From Roseburia_C sp031555935 (lineage in GTDB: Bacteria; Bacillota; Clostridia; Lachnospirales; Lachnospiraceae), in assembly GCA_031555935.1 (NCBI GenBank), contig JAVBTX010000003.1, positions 1 to 64,000 on the forward strand: a DNA stretch of 64,000 nucleotides, read 5' to 3'. The position numbers were made by a program, and so were the translations under genes. Below, piece by piece: positions 41,369 through 51,371 of the stretch. The notes under the pieces were generated by a model. The model did no database searches and was not told the DNA's origin. It saw nothing but the letters and a program-made list of their open reading frames with translations. Position 1 is the first letter of the stretch; every line of letters begins with the position of its first letter.

Positions 41369-43424
41369 GCCGATACACCACCTCTCCTACAACTGCACTG
41401 ATAAACTCAAATACCTGAGCCCACAGGATATAGATTACAAATATTAATAATGCTAAAATTAGAATTGTGAAAATGGTCAAACATATAATTTTCAAGGTCT
41501 CGCTGGAAGTAAAATTGTTTACCTCTTTGATTGCCAGCACTACCAATACGACAATCCAGCCTATCGCCAACAATTGTACCATCGTAATTAAGAACTGCTC
41601 ATTCTTGGTTAACACATGGGATAATACAAAAGTGATTGGTGTTAACAAAATGTATGGCATTAAGCTGTAGCAGAAGTATGTATAAATCTTTTTAATCGAA
41701 CCTTCACCTTCGTTAATGGTACAGACCAGATAGTTACATACGGTTACCGCAAATATTACAATGGCAATCATGCCTACGTCAGTCACAATCTCAAATCGAC
41801 CCTGACCAATCGTCTTCTGCAAGAAACCACATAGGTATTTGTCAATGACAAATTCCAGGGTAAAGATTACTAACAGGATGGATGGTGCAATCCAGGAGGC
41901 CCGGCCTTCTCTGGCAATTCCATAAGAGCCATCCATCGGATGTTTCATATAATATTTTGAATAACGCAGATTGGAAATGACTGTGGTATTCTTTTTTTCT
42001 TCCCAGAAGGCTTTCGGTTTTGCTAAAATGCCCTTCTTCTTATCGAAATACTTAATCAGCTTCATTGCCAGCCAGATGCCAAGGATGATAAATACCGCTG
42101 GTACCAGGTTATTCTTTAGCCATTGATTTCGAACTTCCCAGAAGGCATCGGAATATCCGGTATAGTCATTGGATAATTTAGCATAATACTGTGCCTTTTC
42201 ATAATTCTCTTCCTGGAAATATGCCCGACCCATTGCCCGGTTTGCATATTGGAACATGCTGTTCATTTTCAATACTTCGGTTAATGGTTCTTTACTTTCG
42301 GTATATCTTCCTTTGGAGTACAAATACAACGCTTCATGCAGCAAATCGGTAAACTCGGTTGGTTCGTATATCTGAATCTGACATTTATCAGCATCCAGAA
42401 TGTAAATACGGTCACTCGTATCGACCTGAATGCTGGAGGCCAAGGTGGATAAACCAACACGCTGGGAGCCATCATCCAAGGCACCAAATACGTATAAGAA
42501 GTCGCCGTCTTTGTTATATTCATAGATGTAACCCTGCTGCGATACGACGAAGATGTTATCATGATTACCAGTCGCTACTGCTGCTGGTGTTTCATCGTTC
42601 CACTGTTCGCCGAGCAGATTTAATCCGGCAATATTCAATCGCTTCAAGGATCTGTCGCCATCGCCACGCGTTACCGTATAGATCAGACCTTTTTCATCAA
42701 TTGATAAATTGTCTGGTGTTGATGGAATATTACTCACCATCTTGGCCCGCTGCTCATCGGTTGAAATGGCCCGGCGGAAAACGGTCCACCAATCAGCATC
42801 GGAAAAGTTCGTTCCGAAATATCCCAAAAAGCTACCATCCTCATTTGGTGAAATCTCGACAATACCATTCGTATTGGATTCGCAAATCACATACATGACA
42901 CCAGCATCATTTACCACGATCTTTAATGGTAAAAAGCTTAGGGCATCACCATAAAGCGGACTATTTGGCTTCGTGTATTTGTTTAACACATTGCCCTCGG
43001 CATCAAATTCGAAAACTGCTTCGGCATCACGGTCTGCCACATAGATATGACCATTCTCTTCGGTGACAAATACACCTTTCGGGGCAACTAATGTCCCTTC
43101 ACCAATTACAGTTACTAAGTTACTATTGATATCACCAACAACGATTCGGCCATTGCCGGTATCTGCGATATAGATTTTGCCATCCTCTGCGACATACATG
43201 TCACTTGGACCATTTAAGAATTCGTCACCGAATTTGACCAGTGTCTTATATGGCAGATAGGCTGCCTGCGTTTCCTGCACGTTATCGCCATCCGCATCCT
43301 CGGTCTTTGTAAATGTCCGGTATGGCGTATCTGCCTTGGCAGTCATCACACCCGTTCCCGTAACAAGGATCAGTGCAGCGAGGAACATGGCTGTTAGTCT
43401 GATTAATCTTTTCCTACTTTTCAT
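41358..43424 (-). CDS. NHL-repeat ectodomain plus Yip1-like membrane protein
   Basis: The 688-residue product has a signal peptide (about 1-31), an NHL-type beta-propeller (about 55-360, repeated GKIYIADTGNGRI-like blades such as GHIYVADRDAEAVFEFD), a TPR pair (about 370-430, EALYLYSKGRYTESKEPL, MGRAYFQEENYEKAQYY), and one helix near 445. A Yip1-like domain with five helices follows to the end. Domain order suggests an outside sensor or scaffold tied to the sugar importer. It lies 20 bp after a permease gene and overlaps DUF5696. Function unknown. Confidence 0.7.
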   Translation of the reverse strand: MKSRKRLIRLTAMFLAALILVTGTGVMTAKADTPYRTFTKTEDADGDNVQETQAAYLPYKTLVKFGDEFLNGPSDMYVAEDGKIYIADTGNGRIVVGDINSNLVTVIGEGTLVAPKGVFVTEENGHIYVADRDAEAVFEFDAEGNVLNKYTKPNSPLYGDALSFLPLKIVVNDAGVMYVICESNTNGIVEISPNEDGSFLGYFGTNFSDADWWTVFRRAISTDEQRAKMVSNIPSTPDNLSIDEKGLIYTVTRGDGDRSLKRLNIAGLNLLGEQWNDETPAAVATGNHDNIFVVSQQGYIYEYNKDGDFLYVFGALDDGSQRVGLSTLASSIQVDTSDRIYILDADKCQIQIYEPTEFTDLLHEALYLYSKGRYTESKEPLTEVLKMNSMFQYANRAMGRAYFQEENYEKAQYYAKLSNDYTGYSDAFWEVRNQWLKNNLVPAVFIILGIWLAMKLIKYFDKKKGILAKPKAFWEEKKNTTVISNLRYSKYYMKHPMDGSYGIAREGRASWIAPSILLVIFTLEFVIDKYLCGFLQKTIGQGRFEIVTDVGMIAIVIFAVTVCNYLVCTINEGEGSIKKIYTYFCYSLMPYILLTPITFVLSHVLTKNEQFLITMVQLLAIGWIVVLVVLAIKEVNNFTSSETLKIICLTIFTILILALLIFVIYILWAQVFEFISAVVGEVVYRLGY

Positions 43425-43444
43425 AGCTTGCTTTCCTCTCCTGT

Positions 43445-44314
43445 CTACTTGATTCCTGAATGTGCCATTGTGTTCATAACGCTGTTCTGTAAAATAATAA
43501 ACAAGATCAGGTTTGGTACGAACATTATCAACGTTGCTGCGGCCGCAATACCCTGACCGGATACGGTGTTGTTAACATTTACCAGCGAGTTCATATAGAA
43601 GGTGAGGGTCTTCATACTATCATCATTGATGTAGTAATTCGAAGTCTCCATGTTGGTCCACACCTGCTGGAATACTAAAATGGATGCGGTTGCCATCGCT
43701 GGTTTAATCATTGGGATGATTACTCGTAAATATACTTGAAAATCGGTTGCTCCATCCATGTATGCCGCTTCAATTAAGGAATCCGGCACCTGCTCAACGA
43801 ACTGCTTAACAAGGAACAAAGCAACAGGCATTGCTACTAATGGTAAAACATGTGCCCAGATGGAATCGATCATGCCCATCTGACAAACGACTAAGTATCT
43901 TGGAATCAACACTGCTACTGCAACGAACATAATTGCAATCTGGTTGATCTGCATCATTAGATTTCGGCCCTTAAATTTTAATTTTGAAAGAGCGAATGCT
44001 GCACAAGTGGTAAATATCATCGATGCGCCAACCGTTAGGATAGTTACCAGAATACTATTAAATACGTAACGGCTTAACGGAATTCCGGCGGTCCGGCTGA
44101 ACTTAATCAGCTTGGTAAAGTTATCTAAGGTTGCATTCCGAACAAAGAAGGTCGGTGGGAATGCGAACAATTCTTCCATTGGTTTGAAAGCATGGTTGGC
44201 AATAAATACCAACGGCATTGCCATGAATAATACCAGCGGCAGGATAATCAAAACAATCTTGATTTGGCTTCGCTCAAATTTCTGCGGGTTAATTCTTTTT
44301 CCTCTATATGCCAT
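43445..44314 (-). CDS. ABC sugar permease, MalG type (second system)
   Basis: A 289-residue six-helix permease with EAA loop EAAYMDGATDFQVYLRVIIP. It begins 17 bp after its partner permease and is followed by the NHL-Yip1 gene. It belongs with the large binding protein at 45268-48279. Confidence 0.85.
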   Translation of the reverse strand: MAYRGKRINPQKFERSQIKIVLIILPLVLFMAMPLVFIANHAFKPMEELFAFPPTFFVRNATLDNFTKLIKFSRTAGIPLSRYVFNSILVTILTVGASMIFTTCAAFALSKLKFKGRNLMMQINQIAIMFVAVAVLIPRYLVVCQMGMIDSIWAHVLPLVAMPVALFLVKQFVEQVPDSLIEAAYMDGATDFQVYLRVIIPMIKPAMATASILVFQQVWTNMETSNYYINDDSMKTLTFYMNSLVNVNNTVSGQGIAAAATLIMFVPNLILFIILQNSVMNTMAHSGIK

Positions 44315-44331
44315 CTGCGTTTTCCCCCTTC

Positions 44332-45252
44332 CTAATACTCATCTTTCTCAGAAAGCAAGGAGTTCGCTGCTTTTGAGAATAATTGGACAACTAGTAACAA
44401 TACTACCGATACGGCGGCAGCATAACCCATTTCATAGCGCAAGAAACCGTAATCTTCGATGTGGTTTACAATCAGCTGCGCCGCATAGTTCGGTGACGGG
44501 TTACCCGTTAGCAGGGTCGAAACCATACCATTTTGGAAGGCCCCGACGACCGCCATAACGGCGGCAAATAACATCTGCGGTTTCATCTGCGGAATCGTGA
44601 TATAAATCATTTCCTGGAAGCGGTTCTTAACACCGTCAATCGCTGCTGCTTCATATAAGGATTCATCGGCGTTTAGAATACCAGCAATCATCGAGAGGAA
44701 ACCAACACCCAATGAGGACCAAAGTCCGATGATAACTACGATTAATAATAGGTACTTTTTCGTAACCAGCCAGATAATCGGTTCATTGATAACACCTAAT
44801 TCCATCAACCAGCTATTCAAAAGTCCGGTCTGGTCACCAGAGAAGATAACCTTCCATAATACGGTCATGGCGACACCGGTGGTCATACTTGGTGAATATA
44901 GAATCAATGCAAATATGGTTCTTGGCAATTTTGTCAGGTTACAAAGCGCCCATGCCAGCAGGAAGGATAAGAGATATCCGCCGATACCTACGACAACGGC
45001 ATAGACAACCGTGTTTGGCAGGACATACTGCATGAATACTTCATCACTCGTAATCAAGGTTACATAGTTCAAAAATCCAACCCAGGATGGAAACTCAATT
45101 GCATTAAAGTTGGTAAAGGATAGGATAATCGCCAGGATTACCGGTACCATGATAAATATTGTAAAGATTAATGCGTATGGGGCCATAAAGAGATAGCCGC
45201 TGCGATTATTATTTTCACGCCTTGAGATACTTGTTTTCTTTTTACTGCTCAT
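44332..45252 (-). CDS. ABC sugar permease, MalF type (second system)
   Basis: A 306-residue permease with EAA loop EAAAIDGVKNRFQEMIYITIP and six helices. It starts 15 bp after the binding-protein gene. With the MalG-type partner it forms the channel of the second importer. Again no ATPase is encoded nearby. Confidence 0.85.
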   Translation of the reverse strand: MSSKKKTSISRRENNNRSGYLFMAPYALIFTIFIMVPVILAIILSFTNFNAIEFPSWVGFLNYVTLITSDEVFMQYVLPNTVVYAVVVGIGGYLLSFLLAWALCNLTKLPRTIFALILYSPSMTTGVAMTVLWKVIFSGDQTGLLNSWLMELGVINEPIIWLVTKKYLLLIVVIIGLWSSLGVGFLSMIAGILNADESLYEAAAIDGVKNRFQEMIYITIPQMKPQMLFAAVMAVVGAFQNGMVSTLLTGNPSPNYAAQLIVNHIEDYGFLRYEMGYAAAVSVVLLLVVQLFSKAANSLLSEKDEY

Positions 45253-45267
45253 CTTTTTTCCCGCCCC

Positions 45268-48200
45268 CTATTCTGCTCGCTGTAAAAGTTTACGGACGCT
45301 CTCATATGTCGGAATCTCATATTCCTTAATGACATTTCCGGCACTGTCGTTATATCCAAACTCTTCCAGCTTTCGGTAAAATTCACGGTTTACTGTCTTA
45401 ACGGCCTTATCAATTCGGGTCTGCTCATCCATTCCGTCGCCGACAATATTGTTAATGGTATTACTTATCTCTCGCTCTAACAGATAGGTACCAGGTACTC
45501 TGGCAATATCCACTACGTTCTTTGCTGTTTCCATAATGACATCTCTGGCATTTGCATCCCAAGGCAGCTGTTCAAATGCTTCCATGTTCGCGGTCGGCCA
45601 CATGTATTCATCACCATAGGTAATCTGTAAAGTCTGACCAAATTCTGCCTGCACTTCTGTGGAAGACCACCATTTTACAAATTCCCAGCCTTTTTGCTCG
45701 CGCTCGGAATCACTCTTGAAGAGTACCGTACTTTCGGAACATCCGCAGACCGAACGGTCAATTGTGCCATCCTCCTGCATCACTCCTGGCGCCAATGCGA
45801 TTTCCCAGGAACTAGCAAGCTCTGGTGCCGCGTTGGTCAGCAGGTTATAGGCAAAATAATCGGCAACACCAATTGGTAAATCTCCATTTCTAAAATGCTG
45901 ATAGAAACTATCTACTGCTTTTGGCAAATTGTATATTGTATATAAATCCGTCAAATTGGTAAATCCGGTGATGGACGCTTCGGAACCAAGTGCGGTTCCT
46001 TCTGATGCCGTTGTATTGTATAAGGAACCGCCATTTTGCATAATCAGCGGTGCGGAACCGTGGAAGGTTTTTAAGACTAACATACCAGAGGTTGGATAGT
46101 AATAATTCAAGCCTCTCATCTGTAATTCCGGCAGCATGTCAATCACATCATCCATCGTCTGTGGTACCTCTAAGCCAAGCTTCTCCATAATATCCGTACG
46201 GTAAAACATTACCCAGAAGTTAATTGTCTCTGGCATCGAGTAGATTCCGTCGCCGACACAGCCGGTCATAAAGAATCCTGGTTCATACGGTTCTGCTGCT
46301 TCCAGGAAGTCATCAAACTGGGTTAGGTCAACGAGTGCCCCACGGATACCGATTTCATATGGTATCGTATAGTTAATTCCAGTTGCTACATCCGGGGTAT
46401 TGCCGGAGGAGTTTGATAATACCAGTTTGTACTGGTCTGGCATGATACTGATATCAACCTCGATTCCAGTTTCGGGGGTAAAATGTTCATCAATCATCTT
46501 CTGCATAATCTGCACATACTGACTGGAACGGTTTACCCATACCTGCAAATGCTCTGGGTCGGTGTTACTTGCCGAATATGCCTGCTCCGTAAAGGATGCT
46601 ACAAAGCGCTGGATATTCATCCCTAAGGATTTAAAGATACCTGGTATCTTCGGCAATGTTGCATCTTCCTGATAAATCCAGATACGGTCAATTGCTACAT
46701 TATTTTCAATCAAATTATCAACTGCTGTTGCCAGATGATGATTAATTGAGTTCATATTGGTCGTCAGCTCACCGATTCGATATGGAATCTCATCCGGGTT
46801 ATCGGCCATACTTTTCAACTGCTCAGCAGCAATCAGCATCGAAGACATCACGGCTACGTTTTTATCACTGTCGCTCCAAGGAATTGCACTTTTTTCCAAC
46901 TCGTACAAACGGTCAACATATCCATACATCTTTTCTTCTAAATCGGGAATGTATTTGGAAAGCTTTAAATCTCTATATTTGTCTTTGTTCGTTCCAGCAA
47001 CCTTGGTCAGCTCTAAAGCCAGGTCGTTGATACTCGATGTGATTTCGTCCAGACCTTCCATGACGTAACAAATCGGGTCCATGCTGATGGTGTAGGTAAT
47101 TGTATGCTTGCCCTTATCCAAATAAACGCTGAGCTTGTCGCCCTCTTCATCGGTTAGGGTTGTTACTTTATATTTTGTGGTATAAGCCAGACCGTATGCT
47201 TGGAATGCCGTATTCGGGATTACGCCATCTATTTTCACATCCATAAATACCGGAAAATCATCCTTGTCGGACTGTCTGTAATTCAATGCTATGTAATAAT
47301 AACCGGCACTCTCTGCTTCAAACTCATAAGTTACTTCCTGCCCAGCTACATTAAAAGAATCAGAATCAAGTGTGTTGAGTACGGTATCCTTTACTTCATA
47401 CGGCTGTAAGCTGGTATCATATTCTGCCACACCATGAATGGAGGAGTTATTGGTACTGGTGTAATCTTCTCCTTGCAACTCAATGAGGGCATTACCATCT
47501 GCTTTCTCGGAACCAGAATACTTCGCAATGATAGATGGTGCATCAAGGGCAATATTTCCTAACAGGAAATTTCCTTCTTTTACTTCGAGCTCCATCTCAT
47601 GGGTTCCGGCGGTCAATTCTACCGCAAGTGGTTCTGAGTGACGATAGCTGGAATCCATGATATATTTTGTTTCCCACTGTATCATTTTATCCGGTACGGT
47701 TACCACCTGATTACCATAGCGGTCAAAGGATTTCTCTGCTTCTGGTGCCCAGGTCGTTTCAAATTCCAAATTCCTGCATTCATAAAATGGGTAATCTCCG
47801 TCAACCTTAACTGCTAGTGATACCGGCAGAATTGATTCATCATAGGACAGATAATCATAGGAGAGATAATACTGTCCATCCTGTGGAACTTCGAATGTAA
47901 GTGTAAGTGTATCACCAACTGTTAAATCCAACACCTGATCGGTGCCTGCATAATCTCTTGTTTCACTCGTCAGCTTATCATTTCCTGCTGCCATTTCGCT
48001 CATCTGATTGACAAAGCTCTCACCCGTATACTGCGGCAGTGTATAATCAGCACATACCTTTGTATAGTTGGATGAAATTTTTTCACTCGTAAATTCTTCT
48101 GCATCATATGAATACGTCTCACTAGTCTGGTCGCTTGTTCCATCTGCCATCTCCGCCTCTGTAGAATTTGTTTCGGCTGACAGGACTTCGCCCACTCCAG

Positions 48201-48279
48201 TGGTAGTCAGACACAGTGCTGCAACAAGTCCTAATGAAACTGCTTTAGAAAATACTTTTCCTAATTTTTTAAGGCCCAT
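45268..48279 (-). CDS. Very large secreted sugar-binding protein with N-terminal carbohydrate-binding-like domains
   Basis: At 1003 residues this is about twice the length of a normal binding protein. A Sec signal (about 1-35, ending VLSAET) is followed by two beta-rich modules of roughly 170 residues each (about 85-245 and 265-405: DGQYYLSYDYLSYDES, SAGYYYIALNYRQSDK), which look like carbohydrate-binding domains. A helical spacer follows, then a family-1 solute-binding fold (about 560-1003). No lipobox is obvious. It likely grips polymer or long oligosaccharide before handing it to the permeases. It is the first gene of the transport operon, divergent from the surface GH51. Confidence 0.75.
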   Translation of the reverse strand: MGLKKLGKVFSKAVSLGLVAALCLTTTGVGEVLSAETNSTEAEMADGTSDQTSETYSYDAEEFTSEKISSNYTKVCADYTLPQYTGESFVNQMSEMAAGNDKLTSETRDYAGTDQVLDLTVGDTLTLTFEVPQDGQYYLSYDYLSYDESILPVSLAVKVDGDYPFYECRNLEFETTWAPEAEKSFDRYGNQVVTVPDKMIQWETKYIMDSSYRHSEPLAVELTAGTHEMELEVKEGNFLLGNIALDAPSIIAKYSGSEKADGNALIELQGEDYTSTNNSSIHGVAEYDTSLQPYEVKDTVLNTLDSDSFNVAGQEVTYEFEAESAGYYYIALNYRQSDKDDFPVFMDVKIDGVIPNTAFQAYGLAYTTKYKVTTLTDEEGDKLSVYLDKGKHTITYTISMDPICYVMEGLDEITSSINDLALELTKVAGTNKDKYRDLKLSKYIPDLEEKMYGYVDRLYELEKSAIPWSDSDKNVAVMSSMLIAAEQLKSMADNPDEIPYRIGELTTNMNSINHHLATAVDNLIENNVAIDRIWIYQEDATLPKIPGIFKSLGMNIQRFVASFTEQAYSASNTDPEHLQVWVNRSSQYVQIMQKMIDEHFTPETGIEVDISIMPDQYKLVLSNSSGNTPDVATGINYTIPYEIGIRGALVDLTQFDDFLEAAEPYEPGFFMTGCVGDGIYSMPETINFWVMFYRTDIMEKLGLEVPQTMDDVIDMLPELQMRGLNYYYPTSGMLVLKTFHGSAPLIMQNGGSLYNTTASEGTALGSEASITGFTNLTDLYTIYNLPKAVDSFYQHFRNGDLPIGVADYFAYNLLTNAAPELASSWEIALAPGVMQEDGTIDRSVCGCSESTVLFKSDSEREQKGWEFVKWWSSTEVQAEFGQTLQITYGDEYMWPTANMEAFEQLPWDANARDVIMETAKNVVDIARVPGTYLLEREISNTINNIVGDGMDEQTRIDKAVKTVNREFYRKLEEFGYNDSAGNVIKEYEIPTYESVRKLLQRAE

Positions 48280-48554
48280 AGCTACCTCCTCACCACTTTC
48301 CTTTTTCGTAATTTATTTTGTAATTTATTTTTTTGTAAATTACTTTAGCTTTTTATATAATACTATGAAAACAGCCAAAAGTCAATGCTATACTTATCAG
48401 CGGGTTTATGATATTTTATAAGTAAAATCAACGTTTTTTAGGTACTTCTAAAATATTTCACAAAAAAGTTATTTAAATATTGTGAAAATTGTACACTTTT
48501 CGTTTGGAAACAAAAGGAATTGCCGATTTACGGCAGAATGGAGGGTTTTTATTT
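48280..48554. promoter_or_regulatory. Divergent control region between sugar-binding and surface GH51 genes
   Basis: AT-rich. It holds an inverted repeat TTTCACAA-N16-TTGTGAAA (48456-48487) and a string of GTAATTTA-like repeats (48308-48345). Either may be an operator for the flanking genes. Confidence 0.4.
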
Positions 48555-51251
48555 ATGAAAAAAAGACTAATACAGGCAGTCGCACTGGGACTATGCCTGA
48601 CGATGGCGGGGACAATGAGCGGATGTTCCTTAGGGAAGGAATCCGTCAATGCTGATTCAACAGAAACACCAGCAGATTCAACAAAAGATATTACAGCTAG
48701 CTACAACATTAATACCGATACTTCCAGCTTAGACGCTTCCAGTGAAATTTCTGATACTTTATATGGGTTATTTCTGGAAGACATCAACTACGCGGTTGAC
48801 GGCGGACTTTATACCGAGCTAATTAAGAACCGTTCCTTTGAATATGGTACTGCTGCCGCCAATGTCGGCTTGCATGGCTGGGTTAAAAGTGATGACAGTC
48901 TAGGCTTCGAGGTGCTCGATGGCAGCAGTGACAACTCTTGTCTGAATCCCAATAATACTCACTATGCACTCCTCACCAACACTCTTGCTAGTGACACTGA
49001 ACGCTACGAAGGAATTGGAAACGTCGGATATCTGGACGGACTGGCCGTTACAGAAAACGAAACCTATGAACTTTCCTTATATGTAAAGGCGCTTTCCTAC
49101 TCTGGTCAGGTTCGTCTGGTACTTCGAGATTCCGGCGGCACTACTTATGCTGAAACGTATATTGATAGTATAACAGAAAACTGGCAAAAATACGACACTA
49201 CATTTGTTCCAAATGCCACCACAAATGAGAATTTACGGTTATTTGTTGAAATCACTTCCGGCTCCATCGCACTTGATATGGTGTCAATGATGCCTAGCGA
49301 TACGTACAAGGATTTGCCGATTCGTGGGGACATTGGCGAGTATTTAGAAGCGCTGAATCCTACCTTTTTGCGTTTCCCGGGCGGCTGTGCGATTGAGGGC
49401 AAGGATGAGGAAAGCATTTATGACTGGAAGGATTCGATTGGAAACGGCCTTGAATTTACCGTAGCCAAAGGCGGTGATACCGCTGGCAGCGAAACCACTG
49501 TTGGCGACGTGGCGGCCAGACCACAGGGTAAGGATATCTGGTCTGGTACGAAGGCGGACCCGTATTACACAACTTATGGCATTGGCTTTTATGAATACTT
49601 TGAATTATGCGAAGCTTTGGATGCACTTCCAGTTCCGGTTTTGAATGCTGGGATGACTTGTCAGGTGCAGAGCCCAAAATACATTGTCTATCCATTAAAC
49701 AGCGAGGAATTTCAGCAGTATATTCAAGATGCGTTGGACTTGGTTGAATTCTGCCTCGGTGGTGCAGATACGTATTGGGGCGCAATTCGGATTGCGATGG
49801 GACATGAACAACCTTTTACCTTAAAATATATTGGGATTGGTAACGAACAGTGGCAGAGTGAATACCATGCGCACTACGAAAAATTCGTTGAAGCCTTTGA
49901 AAATGCGGCCACGGAAAATCCTGAGCTTTACAGCGGGATTGAATTAATCTTAGCAAATGGTACTGCTTCCGGCAGCCGCGAGGGCTGGAATTATATTGAA
50001 GATTATCCAGACTCCGTAACGACCTTGATTGATGAGCATTACTATGAATCACCAAACTGGTTTTTGACCAACACGAACCGCTACGATGCTTACGACCGAG
50101 ACAATCAAGCCGGTGTCTTCCTTGGTGAATATGCGGCTCAGTCCAACACCTTATCCGCCGCACTAGCAGAAGCCGCTTATATGACCGGCTTAGAACGCAA
50201 TGGTGATGTTGTCAAGATGGCCTGCTATGCACCGCTGTTTGGTAACAGCAAGGTCAATCAGTGGACGCCGGATATGATGTTCTTCTCCAATGACTCGCTC
50301 TATGGCACCGTCAATTATTATGTGCAGCAAATGTTCGGCAACAATGTCGGCCAGACGATTCTTCCGTCCACCTTGGAAATGGATGAGCTTTCTGCTGAGT
50401 CTACCTTGGCTGGCGGGGTCGGACTTGGTTCATGGATGACTTCGGTCTCCTATGATAATCTAAAAGTTGTTGCAAACGATGGCGGGGATGTTTTGTACGA
50501 AACAGATTTTTCCAGTGATACCACAATAAAGGATGATGGCTGGAAGGACCATGAAGGTGAATGGTCCATAAAAGATGGTCAGTTGATTCAGAAAAATACC
50601 TCTGACCCGGCTGATGGCAATACCGGCGATGTGATTTATATTGGCGAAAAGGATTGGAGCAATTACACCTTAACCGTTGATGCCGAAGTGCTAAATGGCA
50701 ATGAAGGATTTTTGATTCCGCTCTGTGTGCAGGATACCGGCAACAATATTTTCTGGAATATCGGCGGCTGGGGTAATACCGTTTCCTGTTTACAGATTGT
50801 TTCTGGCAATGCTAAAAGCGGTCAGGTCTCTGGCACCGTTAAGAATCTTGTGCTTAAGAAGAACCAGACATATCAATTAAAAGTTGTGGTCGATGGAAAT
50901 CATGTGAAATGCTATATTGATGATGCGCTCTATGTGGACTATACCCAGGAAACAATTGCCAGCTTGTACGAAACGGCTAGTGTTGATGCAAATGGTGATA
51001 TTATTTTAAAACTGGTAAATTCCAGCGAGCAGGCGATTGCAGTTGATACCACCCTAAGCAGTATTGATATGAACGCTTACAATTCCACTGCTACTGTTAC
51101 GGTATTAAAAGGCGATTCACTCTCTGCGACAAATTCCTTTGCTGAACCAGAAGCATTGATTCCGTCGGAAGCAAGTTTAGATGTGGATAGCAGTTTTACG
51201 TATCAGGCACCAAAATATTCAGTTAGCATTATCCGCATTTCTAAAAAATAA
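48555..51251 (+). CDS. Surface GH51 alpha-L-arabinofuranosidase lipoprotein
   Basis: Start ATG 48555 has GGAGGG nine bases ahead. The 898-residue product carries lipobox TMSGC (Cys24). A carbohydrate-binding module of the CBM4/9 kind spans about residues 120-250. The catalytic barrel has acid/base E431 (GIGNEQW) and nucleophile E525 (FLGEYAAQ). A LamG-like domain (about 650-800, from YETDFSSDTTIKDDGW) is inserted in the C-terminal beta domain. It would debranch arabinan or arabinoxylan outside the cell. It is the only large rightward gene of the locus. Confidence 0.88.
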   Translation: MKKRLIQAVALGLCLTMAGTMSGCSLGKESVNADSTETPADSTKDITASYNINTDTSSLDASSEISDTLYGLFLEDINYAVDGGLYTELIKNRSFEYGTAAANVGLHGWVKSDDSLGFEVLDGSSDNSCLNPNNTHYALLTNTLASDTERYEGIGNVGYLDGLAVTENETYELSLYVKALSYSGQVRLVLRDSGGTTYAETYIDSITENWQKYDTTFVPNATTNENLRLFVEITSGSIALDMVSMMPSDTYKDLPIRGDIGEYLEALNPTFLRFPGGCAIEGKDEESIYDWKDSIGNGLEFTVAKGGDTAGSETTVGDVAARPQGKDIWSGTKADPYYTTYGIGFYEYFELCEALDALPVPVLNAGMTCQVQSPKYIVYPLNSEEFQQYIQDALDLVEFCLGGADTYWGAIRIAMGHEQPFTLKYIGIGNEQWQSEYHAHYEKFVEAFENAATENPELYSGIELILANGTASGSREGWNYIEDYPDSVTTLIDEHYYESPNWFLTNTNRYDAYDRDNQAGVFLGEYAAQSNTLSAALAEAAYMTGLERNGDVVKMACYAPLFGNSKVNQWTPDMMFFSNDSLYGTVNYYVQQMFGNNVGQTILPSTLEMDELSAESTLAGGVGLGSWMTSVSYDNLKVVANDGGDVLYETDFSSDTTIKDDGWKDHEGEWSIKDGQLIQKNTSDPADGNTGDVIYIGEKDWSNYTLTVDAEVLNGNEGFLIPLCVQDTGNNIFWNIGGWGNTVSCLQIVSGNAKSGQVSGTVKNLVLKKNQTYQLKVVVDGNHVKCYIDDALYVDYTQETIASLYETASVDANGDIILKLVNSSEQAIAVDTTLSSIDMNAYNSTATVTVLKGDSLSATNSFAEPEALIPSEASLDVDSSFTYQAPKYSVSIIRISKK

Positions 51252-51268
51252 CTTCGCACAATTTTGAC

Positions 51269-51322
51269 GTGCGCCGCCAGGCGCACTAAACAGCCCGTCC
51301 GACGTTGATTGCCGGACGGGCT
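51269..51322 (+). terminator. Double hairpin after surface GH51
   Basis: Two GC-rich stems: GTGCGCC / GGCGCAC (51269-51286) and AGCCCGTCCG / CGGACGGGCT (51292-51322). The second is followed by TTGTT, a weak U tract. Probably a terminator, possibly aided by mRNA stabilisation. Confidence 0.6.
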
Positions 51323-51371
51323 TGTTAAAAACTATATTGATGATTTGCTTTCATACTGCTTGATATATACA

